From the NCBI RefSeq assembly GCF_003143935.1, contig NZ_QFRX01000001.1, forward strand, positions 1,836,614-1,900,613: a stretch of DNA of 64,000 nt, in the 5' to 3' direction. Both the position numbers and the translations under genes were made by a program. Of the stretch, positions 46,609 to 54,878 are shown one piece after another. Position 1 is the stretch's first letter. Each line of letters opens with the position of its first letter. This DNA comes from Streptomyces sp. Act143 (GTDB taxonomy: Bacteria; Actinomycetota; Actinomycetes; Streptomycetales; Streptomycetaceae). Below the pieces are notes generated by a model. It worked only from the letters and a program-made list of their open reading frames with translations, was not told where the DNA came from and made no database searches.

Positions 46609-47215
46609 GTGATCCCCCTCGGCGTCCCGACAGCGCCTCGCAGGCGAGTGTAGGGCGACGGCGGCTGTCGCACGTCGGGAACGACCATGTTCGTCCCCCT
46701 ACCCGTCGCCCCTGTGGTGCGCGCGCCGGGTCCTGTGGCCGGTCTCCACCGGAATCACCTCCCCGAGGCGCCCCAGGTGCTGGAGCACCGTAGCGCCGAT
46801 CTGCGAAGGCGCCGCTGTTGAGGCACGTGCCTACCTGCTTGAGGTCGCCAGGAACTCCACCCGAGGCCACGCCGGCCAGCTTGAGCTCGGGTTCGTGCAC
46901 GCGGCGAGCTGTGCCGCGCACTGACTGCCCGGCCCGCCACGGGCGGTGAGCGCCCCGCCGAGCAGGGCCGCAACCACCCCAGGCAGCTGAGCTTCCGTTT
47001 CCTCTTCTTTCCGAAGTGCCCCTTCCGTACGGTGAATGGGAGCCGTGCGCTCACGGGCCCGTGGGCCAGCACTGATCGTCAGGGAACGAGGAACCGGGAC
47101 GACCCCGGCTGCGTCCCACCGGCCGCCCCCGCCCCCGTATATCCCTCTCACCGGCGAGGCCCCACCCCCTCCCCCCTCGCGATACTGGGACGGCCCCTGC
47201 CCCGAGGAGCCGCCG
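46609..47215. promoter_or_regulatory. 607-bp gap between the caspase module and the histidine kinase
   Basis: The gap separates divergent transcription units and has no convincing gene; short open frames on both strands lack ribosome sites and recognisable domains. It holds two perfect 12-bp palindromes, AGGCACGTGCCT (46821-46832) and CACGGGCCCGTG (47052-47063). GC content dips near 46990-47030 (TTTCCTCTTCTTTCC). Promoters for both units are expected here but no clear -35/-10 pair was found. Confidence 0.5.
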
Positions 47216-48397
47216 ATGCCCGCTCAGCCCTGGTTCGCGCCGCTGGTCAAGCGGCTGCGTCCCACGAATCCCTATGTCGTCGACACCGCGCTCGCCGCGC
47301 TCGTGCTGTTCGCCGCCTCGCTCCAGTGGATCTTCCCCGACGAGGGCGACGACCGGCTGACCTGGCAGGGCTGGCTGCTCGGCGCGGCCACCGCCCTGCC
47401 CCTGGTCTGGCGGCACCGCGCGCCGTTCGCGACGGCGTGCGCGGTGTCCGTGGCCACCCCCGCCCAGGCGCTGTACCACGCGCCGCCGCCGGACGTGATG
47501 TACGGCGGTCTGGTCGTGCTGTACACCATGGCCGCCCGGGGGGCGCCGTGGCAGCGGCGCTTCATGCTGGTGGGCTGGGCGATCGGGGTGTCGCTCGTCA
47601 TGACGCACAAGGAGAGCCCGGAACCCTTCGAGTACGCCTTCCAGCTGATGAGCGTGGCCTGCGCCTACGCGTTCGGCGTGCTGGCCCGCGTCCAGCGCGC
47701 CTACACCGCCGAACTGGAGGACCGGGCACGGCGGTTGGAGCGGGAGCGGGCCGCGGACACTGCGCGGGCGACGGCGCAGGAGCGGGCCCGGATCGCCCGG
47801 GACATGCACGACATCCTGGCCCACGCGGTGAGCCTGATGGTGGTGCAGGCCGAGGCCGGACCGGTCGTGGTGCGCAGTGATCCGGCGCGCGCGGAGGCCG
47901 CGTTCGACGCCATCGCCGGGGCCGGGCGGGACGCGATGGCGCAGTTGCGGCGCATCCTCGGCGTCCTCAAGGAGGAGCAGCGCAACGGCACTTCGCCGCA
48001 GCCCGGCATCAGGGCGCTGCCCGCCCTGGTCCGCCAGGTCGGCGAAACGACGGGGCTGCGCGTGCGGTTGAGCACGACGGGTGATCCCCTGCCGCTGCCA
48101 CCGGACACCGACGTGGCGGCCTACCGGGTGGCCCAGGAGGCGCTCACCAACACCGTCAAGCACGCGTACGCTTCCTCCGCGACCGTCGAACTCGACTGGA
48201 CGGAGCAGGCGTTGACGCTGACGGTGACGGACGACGGGTGCGGGCCCACGACGCCGGGCGGCGGCCACGGCCTGATCGGCATCCGGGAACGGGCCGCCGC
48301 CTGCGGTGGCGAGGCCCGCGCCGGGCGCGGCCCGGACGGCGGCTTCCGGGTCGTCGTACGCCTCCCGGCCGGTGACCGGCAGGCGGCGCTGGGGTGA
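47216..48397 (+). CDS. Sensor histidine kinase (NarL-type two-component system)
   Basis: A 393-residue membrane kinase. The start is ATG 47216 with GAGGAG six bases upstream. Five or so hydrophobic segments (about residues 20-160) form an N-terminal membrane sensor with little extracellular loop. A coiled linker leads to the HisKA_3 box ERARIARDMHDILAHAVS, where the His after DM is phosphorylated. The HATPase part has AYRVAQEALTNTVKHAYA (N-box), VTDDGCGP and GGGHGLIGIRERAAACGG. Its stop overlaps the response regulator start, so the two are a cognate pair. The signal is unknown. Confidence 0.93.
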   Translation: MPAQPWFAPLVKRLRPTNPYVVDTALAALVLFAASLQWIFPDEGDDRLTWQGWLLGAATALPLVWRHRAPFATACAVSVATPAQALYHAPPPDVMYGGLVVLYTMAARGAPWQRRFMLVGWAIGVSLVMTHKESPEPFEYAFQLMSVACAYAFGVLARVQRAYTAELEDRARRLERERAADTARATAQERARIARDMHDILAHAVSLMVVQAEAGPVVVRSDPARAEAAFDAIAGAGRDAMAQLRRILGVLKEEQRNGTSPQPGIRALPALVRQVGETTGLRVRLSTTGDPLPLPPDTDVAAYRVAQEALTNTVKHAYASSATVELDWTEQALTLTVTDDGCGPTTPGGGHGLIGIRERAAACGGEARAGRGPDGGFRVVVRLPAGDRQAALG

Positions 48398-49080
48398 GCA
48401 TCCGGGTGGTCGTCGCCGACGATCAGGAGCTCGTGCGCAGCGGCTTCAGCATGATCCTGGAGGCGCAGGCGGACATCGAGGTCGTCGCCGAGGCGGGTGA
48501 CGGCGCGGAGGCGGTCGCGGCGGTGCAGCGGCACACGCCCGACGTGCTGCTCCTCGACATCCGCATGCCGGTGATGGACGGCCTGGAGGCGGCCCGCCGG
48601 GTGTGCGGGCAGTCCGGCTGCAAAGTCGTCATGCTGACCACGTTCGACCTCGACGAGTACGTCTACGAGGCCCTGTACGCGGGCGCCAGCGGCTTCCTGC
48701 TGAAGGACGTGCGCCGCGACGACCTGGTGCACGCCGTGCGGGTCGTGGCCGCCGGGGACTCGCTGCTCGCGCCCGCCGTCACCCGCCGCCTGGTCGCCGA
48801 CATCGTGCGGCGCCGCCGGGAGGCCGCCGCGGCCGAGGCCACCCCGGAGCGCCTGGACGTCCTGACGGCCCGCGAGGTGGAGACGCTGCGCATGCTGGCC
48901 CGGGGCCTGTCCAACGCGGAGATCGCCACCACGCTGTTCGTCAGCGAGCACACCGTGAAGACCCATGTCAGCAATGTGCTGGGCAAGTTGGGGCTGAGGG
49001 ACCGGGTCCAGGCCGTGATCTGCGCCTATGAGACGGGGCTGGTGGTCCCCGGGGCGTCCGACGACAATGACGGCCCATGA
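48394..49080 (+). CDS. NarL/LuxR-type response regulator
   Basis: A 228-residue regulator, partner of the kinase just upstream (four-base overlap, GTG start). The receiver domain has the acidic pair in VVVADDQELVRSGF, phosphoacceptor Asp55 in LLLDIRMPVMDG and VVMLTTFDLDEYVYEAL with the conserved Thr. The C-terminal LuxR helix-turn-helix is LTAREVETLRMLARGLSNAEIA and VSEHTVKTHVSNVLGKLGL. It overlaps the acetyltransferase gene by ATGA. Confidence 0.95.
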   Translation: MSIRVVVADDQELVRSGFSMILEAQADIEVVAEAGDGAEAVAAVQRHTPDVLLLDIRMPVMDGLEAARRVCGQSGCKVVMLTTFDLDEYVYEALYAGASGFLLKDVRRDDLVHAVRVVAAGDSLLAPAVTRRLVADIVRRRREAAAAEATPERLDVLTAREVETLRMLARGLSNAEIATTLFVSEHTVKTHVSNVLGKLGLRDRVQAVICAYETGLVVPGASDDNDGP

Positions 49081-49520
49081 TCACGATTGGTTCGCTGCGC
49101 CCGGAGGACCGGGCCCGCTGGGAAGAACTGGCGCGCGGCTACAAGGCGTTCTACCGTACCGAGGTGCCCGACGAGGGCTACGGGGAGATGTGGCACCGCC
49201 TCCTGGACGGCGAGGAGGTGTACGGGGCCGGCGCGTGGACGGCGGACCGGAAGCTGGTCGGCATCGCGCACTACCTCTTCCACGTCTCCGGCTGGACGGC
49301 CGACGTCTGCTACCTCCAGGACCTGTTCGTGGACGAGTCGGCGCGCGGCCAGGGAGCCGCCCGCGCGCTCATCGAGCACGTGGCGCAGGCCGCACGCGAG
49401 CGCGGCGCCGCCCGCCTGTACTGGACGACCCAGGAGCACAACGCGACCGCCCGTGCCCTGTACGACAAGGTGGCGGCCTTCAACGGGTTCCTGCGGTACG
49501 ACCACCCGCTCGGCCGGTAG
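49077..49520 (+). CDS. GNAT-family N-acetyltransferase
   Basis: A 147-residue acetyltransferase. The acetyl-CoA signature is LQDLFVDESARGQGAARALIEHV (motif A, RGQGAA turn), with ARERGAARLYWTTQEHNATARALYDKVA as motif B. The N-terminal part has AGAWTADRKLVGIAHYLFH. It is cotranscribed with the two-component system, overlapping by ATGA. The substrate, a small amine or a protein N-terminus, cannot be told. Confidence 0.9.
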   Translation: MITIGSLRPEDRARWEELARGYKAFYRTEVPDEGYGEMWHRLLDGEEVYGAGAWTADRKLVGIAHYLFHVSGWTADVCYLQDLFVDESARGQGAARALIEHVAQAARERGAARLYWTTQEHNATARALYDKVAAFNGFLRYDHPLGR

Positions 49521-49645
49521 CGCCGAACGCACGGTTCCTCCCCCGCGGGAGTGAGACGCCGGCCCCTCTCCCCCGTGCGACGGAGCCCCGGAAACCGCTC
49601 CCTCCGGCGATCCGGCACCACCCTCTCCCCCGCGAGCCTGAGGGC

Positions 49646-51778
49646 ATGTCATCCGACGCCTCGCCGGGAGGGACCGTGCTCTCCACACTCGCCCGGACGG
49701 CCACACGCCGTCCGCTCACCGTCATCGCCCTGTGGGTGCTCTTCCTGCTGCTCGGCTTCGGGCTCGGCACCGGCGTCTTCGGGCGCCTGTCGGACAACGT
49801 GCCCGAGGTGCCGGGCACCGAGTCGGAGGCGGCCGCGCAGTACCTCGACCGGGTCGACCCGTCCGGCGACTCGATCACCGCCGTCGTAGAGGGCACCGCC
49901 GTCGCCGACCCCGCACTGCGGACCCAGGTCGAGCGGGCGGTCGCCGACGTACGGAAGATCGCCGGGGTGGCGGCCGTACCGGACCCGTACACCACCCCCG
50001 GCCTGACCGCCGAGGACGGGCGGGCGCTGCTCATTCCCGTCACGCTGAAGGGCGGGCTCGACGACGACGCCGAGGAACGGGCCGTGGACGACGCTGCCGA
50101 CCGCATCAAGCAGCTCGACGCGCCCGAGGTCCACGTCAGCGGCGGCCCGTTGCTGGGGCTGCAGATCGGGGAGAAGGCCCAGGAAGACGTCCGCAACGCG
50201 GAGTTGATCTCGCTGCCCGTGGTCCTCGCGCTGCTCCTCGTCGTCTTCGGCGGGCTGCGCTCGGCCGCGCTGCCCCTCGTCATCGCGGTGAGCGGCATCG
50301 CGGGTGCGTTCCTGGCGCTGTTCCTGTTCAGCTCGGTCACCGACATCTCGGTGTACGCGATCCAGGTGACCACGATGCTGGGCCTCGGACTCGCCGTGGA
50401 CTACGCCCTGTTGATGCTGGTCCGGTTCCGCGAGGAACGCCGGAGCACCGAGGACGTCGTCGAGGCCGTGCACCGCACGGTCGCCGCGGCCGGGCGGACG
50501 GTGCTGTTCTCCGGGCTCACGGTGGCGGTCAGCCTGACCGGGCTGCTGGTCTTCCCCAGCGTCTTCCTGCGCAGCATGGGCCTGGCCGTGGCCGCCGTGG
50601 TGGTCGTCGACATGCTGGCGGCGGTCACGCTGCTGCCCGCGCTGCTCACCCGCTTCGGCCGGAAGATCCCGCCGGCCAAGGTCCGCCAGGAGGGCGAGGA
50701 GGGCCGGTTCTTCGCCCGCCTGGCCCGCTTCTCCGCCCGCAACCGGGTCGCCGTCCTGGCGGTGATCGTCCCGGCCCTGCTGGTGCTCGCCCTGCCCGTG
50801 ACGGGCCTGCGGATCAACCTGGGCGACGCCCAGCAGCTGCCGTCGAGCACCGAGGCACGGCAGCTGTACGACACCGTCGACGCGCATTTCCCGCCGGGCA
50901 CCGGGGTGTCCACGATCACCGTCGTCATCGAGCCCGGCACCGACGCGGCCACCGCCGACCGCATCCGCGCCCTGTCGCCGCGTGCGGAGTCCCGGGACCT
51001 GCCGGACGGGACCACGGTCATGGAACTGCCGCCGCCCGGCAGCGTGGACGGCGCCGCGGCCACCGCCCTGGTGGAGCGGGTCCGCGACCTGCGCGGGGAC
51101 GCCCCGGTCGAGGTCACCGGTCCGGCCGCCCGGCTCGTCGACTTCCGGGGGATGCTCGCCGACCGGGCGCCCTGGGCCGCGCTGACCGTGCTGGCCGGCA
51201 TCTTCGTCCTGCTCTTCGCCTTCACCGGGTCGGTCCTGATCCCGCTGCGCACGATCGCGACCACGCTGCTGAGCCTCGGCGCCGCGCTGGGCGCGGTGGT
51301 GTGGGTGTTCCAGGACGGGCACCTGGCCGGGCTCCTGGGCGCCGAGGGCCTCGGGGCGCTCAGCCTCACGGCACCACCGCTGATCATCGCGATCGCCTTC
51401 GGCCTCGCGATGGACTACGAGCTGTTCATCCTGGCGCGGATGCGGGAGGCCCGGCGGGCCGGCGTGGACGAGCGGGAGGCCGTGGTGACGGGCCTGCGCC
51501 GCTCCGGGCGGGTGGTGACCTGCGCCGCGCTGCTGCTGGCCGTGGTCTTCGGCGCCTTCATGACGGGCGGCTTCTCCCCCATCCTCCAGATCGGACTGGG
51601 GCTCACCCTCGCGGTGCTGATCGACGCCACCGTCGTCCGCATGCTGCTCGTCCCGGCGACGATGGCGCTGCTCGGGCGGCGGGCCTGGTGGGCCCCGAGG
51701 CCGCTGCGGCGGGTGCACGACCGGTTCGGGCTGAGCGAGGAGGGGACGAGCCGGCCGCGGGTGCCGACGAACGCCTGA
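49646..51778 (+). CDS. MMPL/RND-family membrane transporter
   Basis: A 710-residue export protein with about twelve membrane segments in two homologous halves. Each half has one N-terminal segment, a large extracytoplasmic loop (about residues 45-180 and 400-500) and five further segments. The intramembrane motifs are GLAVDYALLMLVRFREER and GLAMDYELFILARMREARR, where the Asp-Tyr pair is the proton relay of MMPL proteins. The start may be ATG 49646 or GTG 49676 (after GGGAGGG). A strong terminator follows. The substrate is unknown; lipids are typical for the family. Confidence 0.92.
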   Translation: MSSDASPGGTVLSTLARTATRRPLTVIALWVLFLLLGFGLGTGVFGRLSDNVPEVPGTESEAAAQYLDRVDPSGDSITAVVEGTAVADPALRTQVERAVADVRKIAGVAAVPDPYTTPGLTAEDGRALLIPVTLKGGLDDDAEERAVDDAADRIKQLDAPEVHVSGGPLLGLQIGEKAQEDVRNAELISLPVVLALLLVVFGGLRSAALPLVIAVSGIAGAFLALFLFSSVTDISVYAIQVTTMLGLGLAVDYALLMLVRFREERRSTEDVVEAVHRTVAAAGRTVLFSGLTVAVSLTGLLVFPSVFLRSMGLAVAAVVVVDMLAAVTLLPALLTRFGRKIPPAKVRQEGEEGRFFARLARFSARNRVAVLAVIVPALLVLALPVTGLRINLGDAQQLPSSTEARQLYDTVDAHFPPGTGVSTITVVIEPGTDAATADRIRALSPRAESRDLPDGTTVMELPPPGSVDGAAATALVERVRDLRGDAPVEVTGPAARLVDFRGMLADRAPWAALTVLAGIFVLLFAFTGSVLIPLRTIATTLLSLGAALGAVVWVFQDGHLAGLLGAEGLGALSLTAPPLIIAIAFGLAMDYELFILARMREARRAGVDEREAVVTGLRRSGRVVTCAALLLAVVFGAFMTGGFSPILQIGLGLTLAVLIDATVVRMLLVPATMALLGRRAWWAPRPLRRVHDRFGLSEEGTSRPRVPTNA

Positions 51779-51791
51779 GGGCGCTCGCCGC

Positions 51792-51824
51792 ACAGGGGAC
51801 CCGGCCCGGAGCCGGGTCCCCTGT
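51792..51824 (+). terminator. Strong terminator after the MMPL gene
   Basis: ACAGGGGACCCGGC (51792-51805) and GCCGGGTCCCCTGT (51811-51824) make a perfect 14-bp stem with a 5-base loop, starting 13 bp after the stop codon. There is only a short pyrimidine tail, as usual in actinomycetes. Confidence 0.92.
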
Positions 51825-51987
51825 CCGTTCGGCGGCCGGTGCCGTCATGGGCGCGGACCCGGCAGGAGCCCTCCCGGCGCGGGGTCCTCACCGGAATCTC
51901 AGGAAGCGGCCCGGGGATTCAAAGGATCAGCACATCTGCGCGCCGCAGGATGCCCTCGCAAAGGCGGATATCTCAGGAAGGCCTGCC

Positions 51988-53223
51988 GTGGGCGTCTCGC
52001 ACATATCGAACCGGTCCGACCAGCCGTCGGGGAGGTGGTCGCGGCGCGGAGTGCTCACCGTGCTCGGTGCCGCCCCCGCCGCGGTCCTGACCGGGTGCAG
52101 CGGATCGGCCGACGCCACGCAGGACGCCGGGGCGACGGCGTCGGTGAAGTCCGCCGCGACGAAGAAGCCGGTCGTCACGGTCACCCCCGCCGACGGTACG
52201 AAGAAGGCCGCGTTCACCAGCCCCGTCGAGGTCGCGGTGACCGACGGCACCCTCGCGTCCGTCGAGGTCAGCGGCAACGACGGCGCGACGCTCGAGGGCA
52301 CCTTCAACGACACGAAGACCACTTGGACGTCGAAGAAGAACCCCTACTCGGGGACGAAGTACACGGTGACCGCGAAGGTGCGGGGCGCCGGCACCAGGAC
52401 CGCGACCTTCACCACCAGGTCGCCCGGCGAGACCTTCGTCGGCTACTTCACCCCCGAGGCGGGTTCGACGTCCGGCGTCGGCATGCCCGTGTCGATCAAC
52501 TTCACGCACGCCGTGTCCGACAAGGCGGCCGTGCAGAAGGCGATCACGGTGACCGCGGAACCGGCCGTCGAGGTGGTCGGCCACTGGTTCAGCGACACCC
52601 GCCTCGACTTCCGGCCGGAGACGTACTGGGCGGCCGGCACCACCGTCACGCTCGGTCTGCGGCTGAAGGACGTCGAGGGCGCGGACGGGGTCTACGGCGT
52701 GCAGTCCAAGGACGTCACCTTCCACATCGGGCGCGAGCAGATCAGCACGGTCGACCTGGCCACGAAGGAGATGGTGGTGCAGCGGGACGGGGCGACGTAC
52801 GCCACCTACCCCGTCTCCGGCGGCGACGCCGACCACACCACCTGGTCCGGGATCATGGTGATCAGCGAGCGGTTCGAGGAGACCCGGATGGAGTCCTCGA
52901 CCGTCGGGCTCGGCGACGAGTACGACATCGCCGACGTGCCGCACGCCCAGCGGCTGACCACCTCCGGCACGTTCATCCACGGCAACTACTGGGCGTCCGC
53001 ATCGGTGTTCGGCAGCCAGAACACCAGCCACGGCTGCGTCGGTCTGCACGACGCCAAAGGCGCGGACGACAGCTCGGTGCCGGGCTACCGGTTCTACAGG
53101 TCCTCGATGCTCGGCGATGTCGTCATCGTCAAGAACTCCGGTGAGGAGACCGTCGATCCGGCGAACGGTCTCAACGGGTGGAACCTGTCATGGGAGGAGT
53201 GGAAGGCGGGGAGCGCGCTTTAG
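51988..53223 (+). CDS. L,D-transpeptidase lipoprotein with Ig-like domains
   Basis: A 411-residue exported enzyme that forms 3-3 peptidoglycan cross-links. The start is GTG 51988 with AGGAAGG six bases upstream. The signal carries a twin-arginine pattern (SRRGVLTVLG) and a lipobox ending LTGC. Two Ig-like domains span about residues 60-250. The YkuD catalytic domain (about 255-385) has FIHGNYW and SHGCVGLHD, with nucleophile Cys350. A C-terminal WNLSWEEW cap matches actinobacterial Ldt enzymes. It is monocistronic after the MMPL terminator. Confidence 0.94.
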   Translation: MGVSHISNRSDQPSGRWSRRGVLTVLGAAPAAVLTGCSGSADATQDAGATASVKSAATKKPVVTVTPADGTKKAAFTSPVEVAVTDGTLASVEVSGNDGATLEGTFNDTKTTWTSKKNPYSGTKYTVTAKVRGAGTRTATFTTRSPGETFVGYFTPEAGSTSGVGMPVSINFTHAVSDKAAVQKAITVTAEPAVEVVGHWFSDTRLDFRPETYWAAGTTVTLGLRLKDVEGADGVYGVQSKDVTFHIGREQISTVDLATKEMVVQRDGATYATYPVSGGDADHTTWSGIMVISERFEETRMESSTVGLGDEYDIADVPHAQRLTTSGTFIHGNYWASASVFGSQNTSHGCVGLHDAKGADDSSVPGYRFYRSSMLGDVVIVKNSGEETVDPANGLNGWNLSWEEWKAGSAL

Positions 53224-53325
53224 GGCGTATGCGCCGTTCATGACCTGAACTCGCCTGGAGCGAAAGGACTTTCCTTGTTTTAACTCTTGACGGCCTCTCT
53301 CCCGGAGAGCACATTGGGCCCACTT

Positions 53326-53339
53326 TGAGAGCGCTCTCA
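53326..53339. promoter_or_regulatory. CebR/LacI-like operator before the GH16 gene
   Basis: TGAGAGCGCTCTCA is a perfect 14-bp palindrome 52 bp before the GH16 start. It differs from the CebR consensus TGGGAGCGCTCCCA by one substitution in each half. A TTGACG (53287-53292) and CACATT (53310-53315) with a 17-bp spacer lie just upstream, so a bound repressor would block transcription. A second imperfect element, CTCTCCCGGAGAG (53297-53309), lies in that spacer. Regulation by cello- or laminari-oligosaccharides is inferred. Confidence 0.75.
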
Positions 53340-53391
53340 CACGCTCTCCGAAGGACCCGCGCACCCACCTCCGTACCCGAGAGGCACCCCC

Positions 53392-54777
53392 ATGAGTGAC
53401 ACCTCCGGCATACCCAGACGGCGACGCGCCCTCGTCGCCGTCCTCGCCACGCTCGGTCTGGCGGCGGCCCTGGCCACGGCCGCGACCCTCCCCGCGAACG
53501 CCTCCGCGCCCACTCCCCCCACGGGCTGGACGCAGGTGTTCCTCGACGACTTCAACGGCGCCGCCGGCACCGGCGTCAACACCTCCAACTGGCAGTACGC
53601 GACCGGCACCTCCTACCCGGGAGGCCCCGCCAACTGGGGCACCGGCGAGGTCGAGACCATGACGAACAGCACGTCCAACGTGGCTCTCGACGGCAACGGC
53701 AACCTGCGCATCACCCCGGTCCGCGACTCCGCCGGCCGCTGGACGTCGGGCCGCATCGAGACCAACCGCACCGACTTCCAGCCGCCGGCCGGCGGCAAGC
53801 TGCGCGTCGAGGCACGCATCCAGATGCCGAACGTGACCGGCACGGCGGCCGAGGGCTACTGGCCCGCGTTCTGGATGCTGGGCGCCCCCTACCGCGGCAA
53901 CTACCAGAACTGGCCGAGCGTCGGCGAGCTGGACATCATGGAGAACGTCCAGGGCATGAACCGCGTGTGGGCCACCATGCACTGCGGCACCAACCCGGGC
54001 GGCCCGTGCAACGAGACGACGGGCATCGGCAACAACATCGCCTGTCCGGGCTCGACCTGCCAGTCGGCCTTCCACACGTACACCATGGAGTGGGACCGCT
54101 CGGTGAGCCCCGAGACGATCCGCTTCTCCGTCGACGGCACCCAGTTCCACTCGGTCAACGCGAGCCAGATGGACGCGACGACCTGGGCCAACGCCACCAA
54201 CCACGGCTTCTTCATCATCCTGAACGTGGCGATGGGCGGCGCCTTCCCCGACGCGTTCGGCGGCGGCCTCGACGGCGACACCCGGTCCGGCGTGCCGATG
54301 ACCGTGGACTACGTCCAGGTGCTGTCGGCCGGTGGGAGCGGTACCACACCACCGCCGTCGGGCAGCCGTGACGCCTACGGCACCATCCAGGCCGAGTCGT
54401 ACAACAGCCAGTCGGGCACGATCACCGAGACCACCACCGACACCGGCGGCGGCCAGAACATCGGCGCGCTGGCGAACGGCGACTGGGCGCTCTACCAGAA
54501 CGTCAACTTCGGCTCCACCGCCGCGACCCAGTTCGCCGCCCGGGTGGCGAGCGGCGCGGGCAGCGGGGTCAGCGGCCTGGTCGAGGTGCGCCTCGACAGC
54601 CGCTCCAACGCCCCCGTCGGCAGCTTCGCCCTCGCCAACACCGGGGGCTGGCAGTCCTGGCGGACGGTACCGGCGAACATCTCCTCGGTGACGGGCACGC
54701 ACGACGTGTATCTGACGTTCACGAGCGGGCAGCCGGCGGACTTCGTGAACGTGAACTGGTTCAACTTCGGGCACTGA
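53392..54777 (+). CDS. Secreted GH16 endo-beta-1,3-glucanase with C-terminal CBM6
   Basis: A 461-residue exported enzyme starting at ATG 53392. The Arg-rich signal (IPRRRRALVAVLATLGLA) ends near ANASA. The GH16 domain (about residues 40-310) has the catalytic SVGELDIMENVQ (Glu179, Asp181, Glu184), an ExDxxE with the extra Met typical of laminarinases, and WPAFWMLG. After a PPPSGS linker comes a CBM6-like module (about 325-461, YGTIQAESYNSQSGTI and WALYQNVNFG). It likely degrades fungal or algal beta-1,3-glucan. Confidence 0.93.
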   Translation: MSDTSGIPRRRRALVAVLATLGLAAALATAATLPANASAPTPPTGWTQVFLDDFNGAAGTGVNTSNWQYATGTSYPGGPANWGTGEVETMTNSTSNVALDGNGNLRITPVRDSAGRWTSGRIETNRTDFQPPAGGKLRVEARIQMPNVTGTAAEGYWPAFWMLGAPYRGNYQNWPSVGELDIMENVQGMNRVWATMHCGTNPGGPCNETTGIGNNIACPGSTCQSAFHTYTMEWDRSVSPETIRFSVDGTQFHSVNASQMDATTWANATNHGFFIILNVAMGGAFPDAFGGGLDGDTRSGVPMTVDYVQVLSAGGSGTTPPPSGSRDAYGTIQAESYNSQSGTITETTTDTGGGQNIGALANGDWALYQNVNFGSTAATQFAARVASGAGSGVSGLVEVRLDSRSNAPVGSFALANTGGWQSWRTVPANISSVTGTHDVYLTFTSGQPADFVNVNWFNFGH

Positions 54778-54849
54778 CATGCCCTTTCGGGCCCGGACAG
54801 GTCTTCTCGGGCACTGACAGGCCTTCTCCGGGCGCTGACAGGCCTTTTG
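54768..54849. repeat. 20-bp imperfect tandem repeat across the GH16 stop codon
   Basis: Four units beginning CGGG at 54768, 54788, 54808 and 54829 repeat the pattern CGGGCACTGACAGGCCTTCT with a 20-21 bp period. The first unit contains the last two codons and the TGA stop of the GH16 gene. Units 1, 3 and 4 are most alike and unit 2 has drifted. Slippage duplication of the gene's 3' end is the simplest reading. Confidence 0.8.
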
Positions 54850-54852
54850 CCG

Positions 54853-54878
54853 GGGGGCTCCGCGGGTGCGGGGCCCCC
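54853..54878. terminator. Bidirectional terminator between GH16 and AraC genes
   Basis: GGGGGC (54853-54858) pairs with GCCCCC (54873-54878), and an inner CCGC/GCGG stem (54860-54863 with 54868-54871) closes a GGGT loop. One T-G mismatch separates the two stems. It lies directly before the stop of the convergent AraC gene and after the tandem repeat. Confidence 0.7.

Noticed and set aside
46755..47151. Minus-strand open frames of about 105 residues in the gap before the histidine kinase
   Set aside because: No ribosome site, no domain, Arg/Pro/Ser-rich translation and no gain in codon bias over other frames.
47036..47215. Longer N-terminus for the histidine kinase
   Set aside because: The extra 60 residues are Pro-rich junk-like sequence, and a strong GAGGAG site lies six bases before the ATG at 47216.
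54768..54849. Possible CRISPR array
   Set aside because: The units are 20 bp back to back without unique spacers and grade into one another, so this is a simple tandem repeat.
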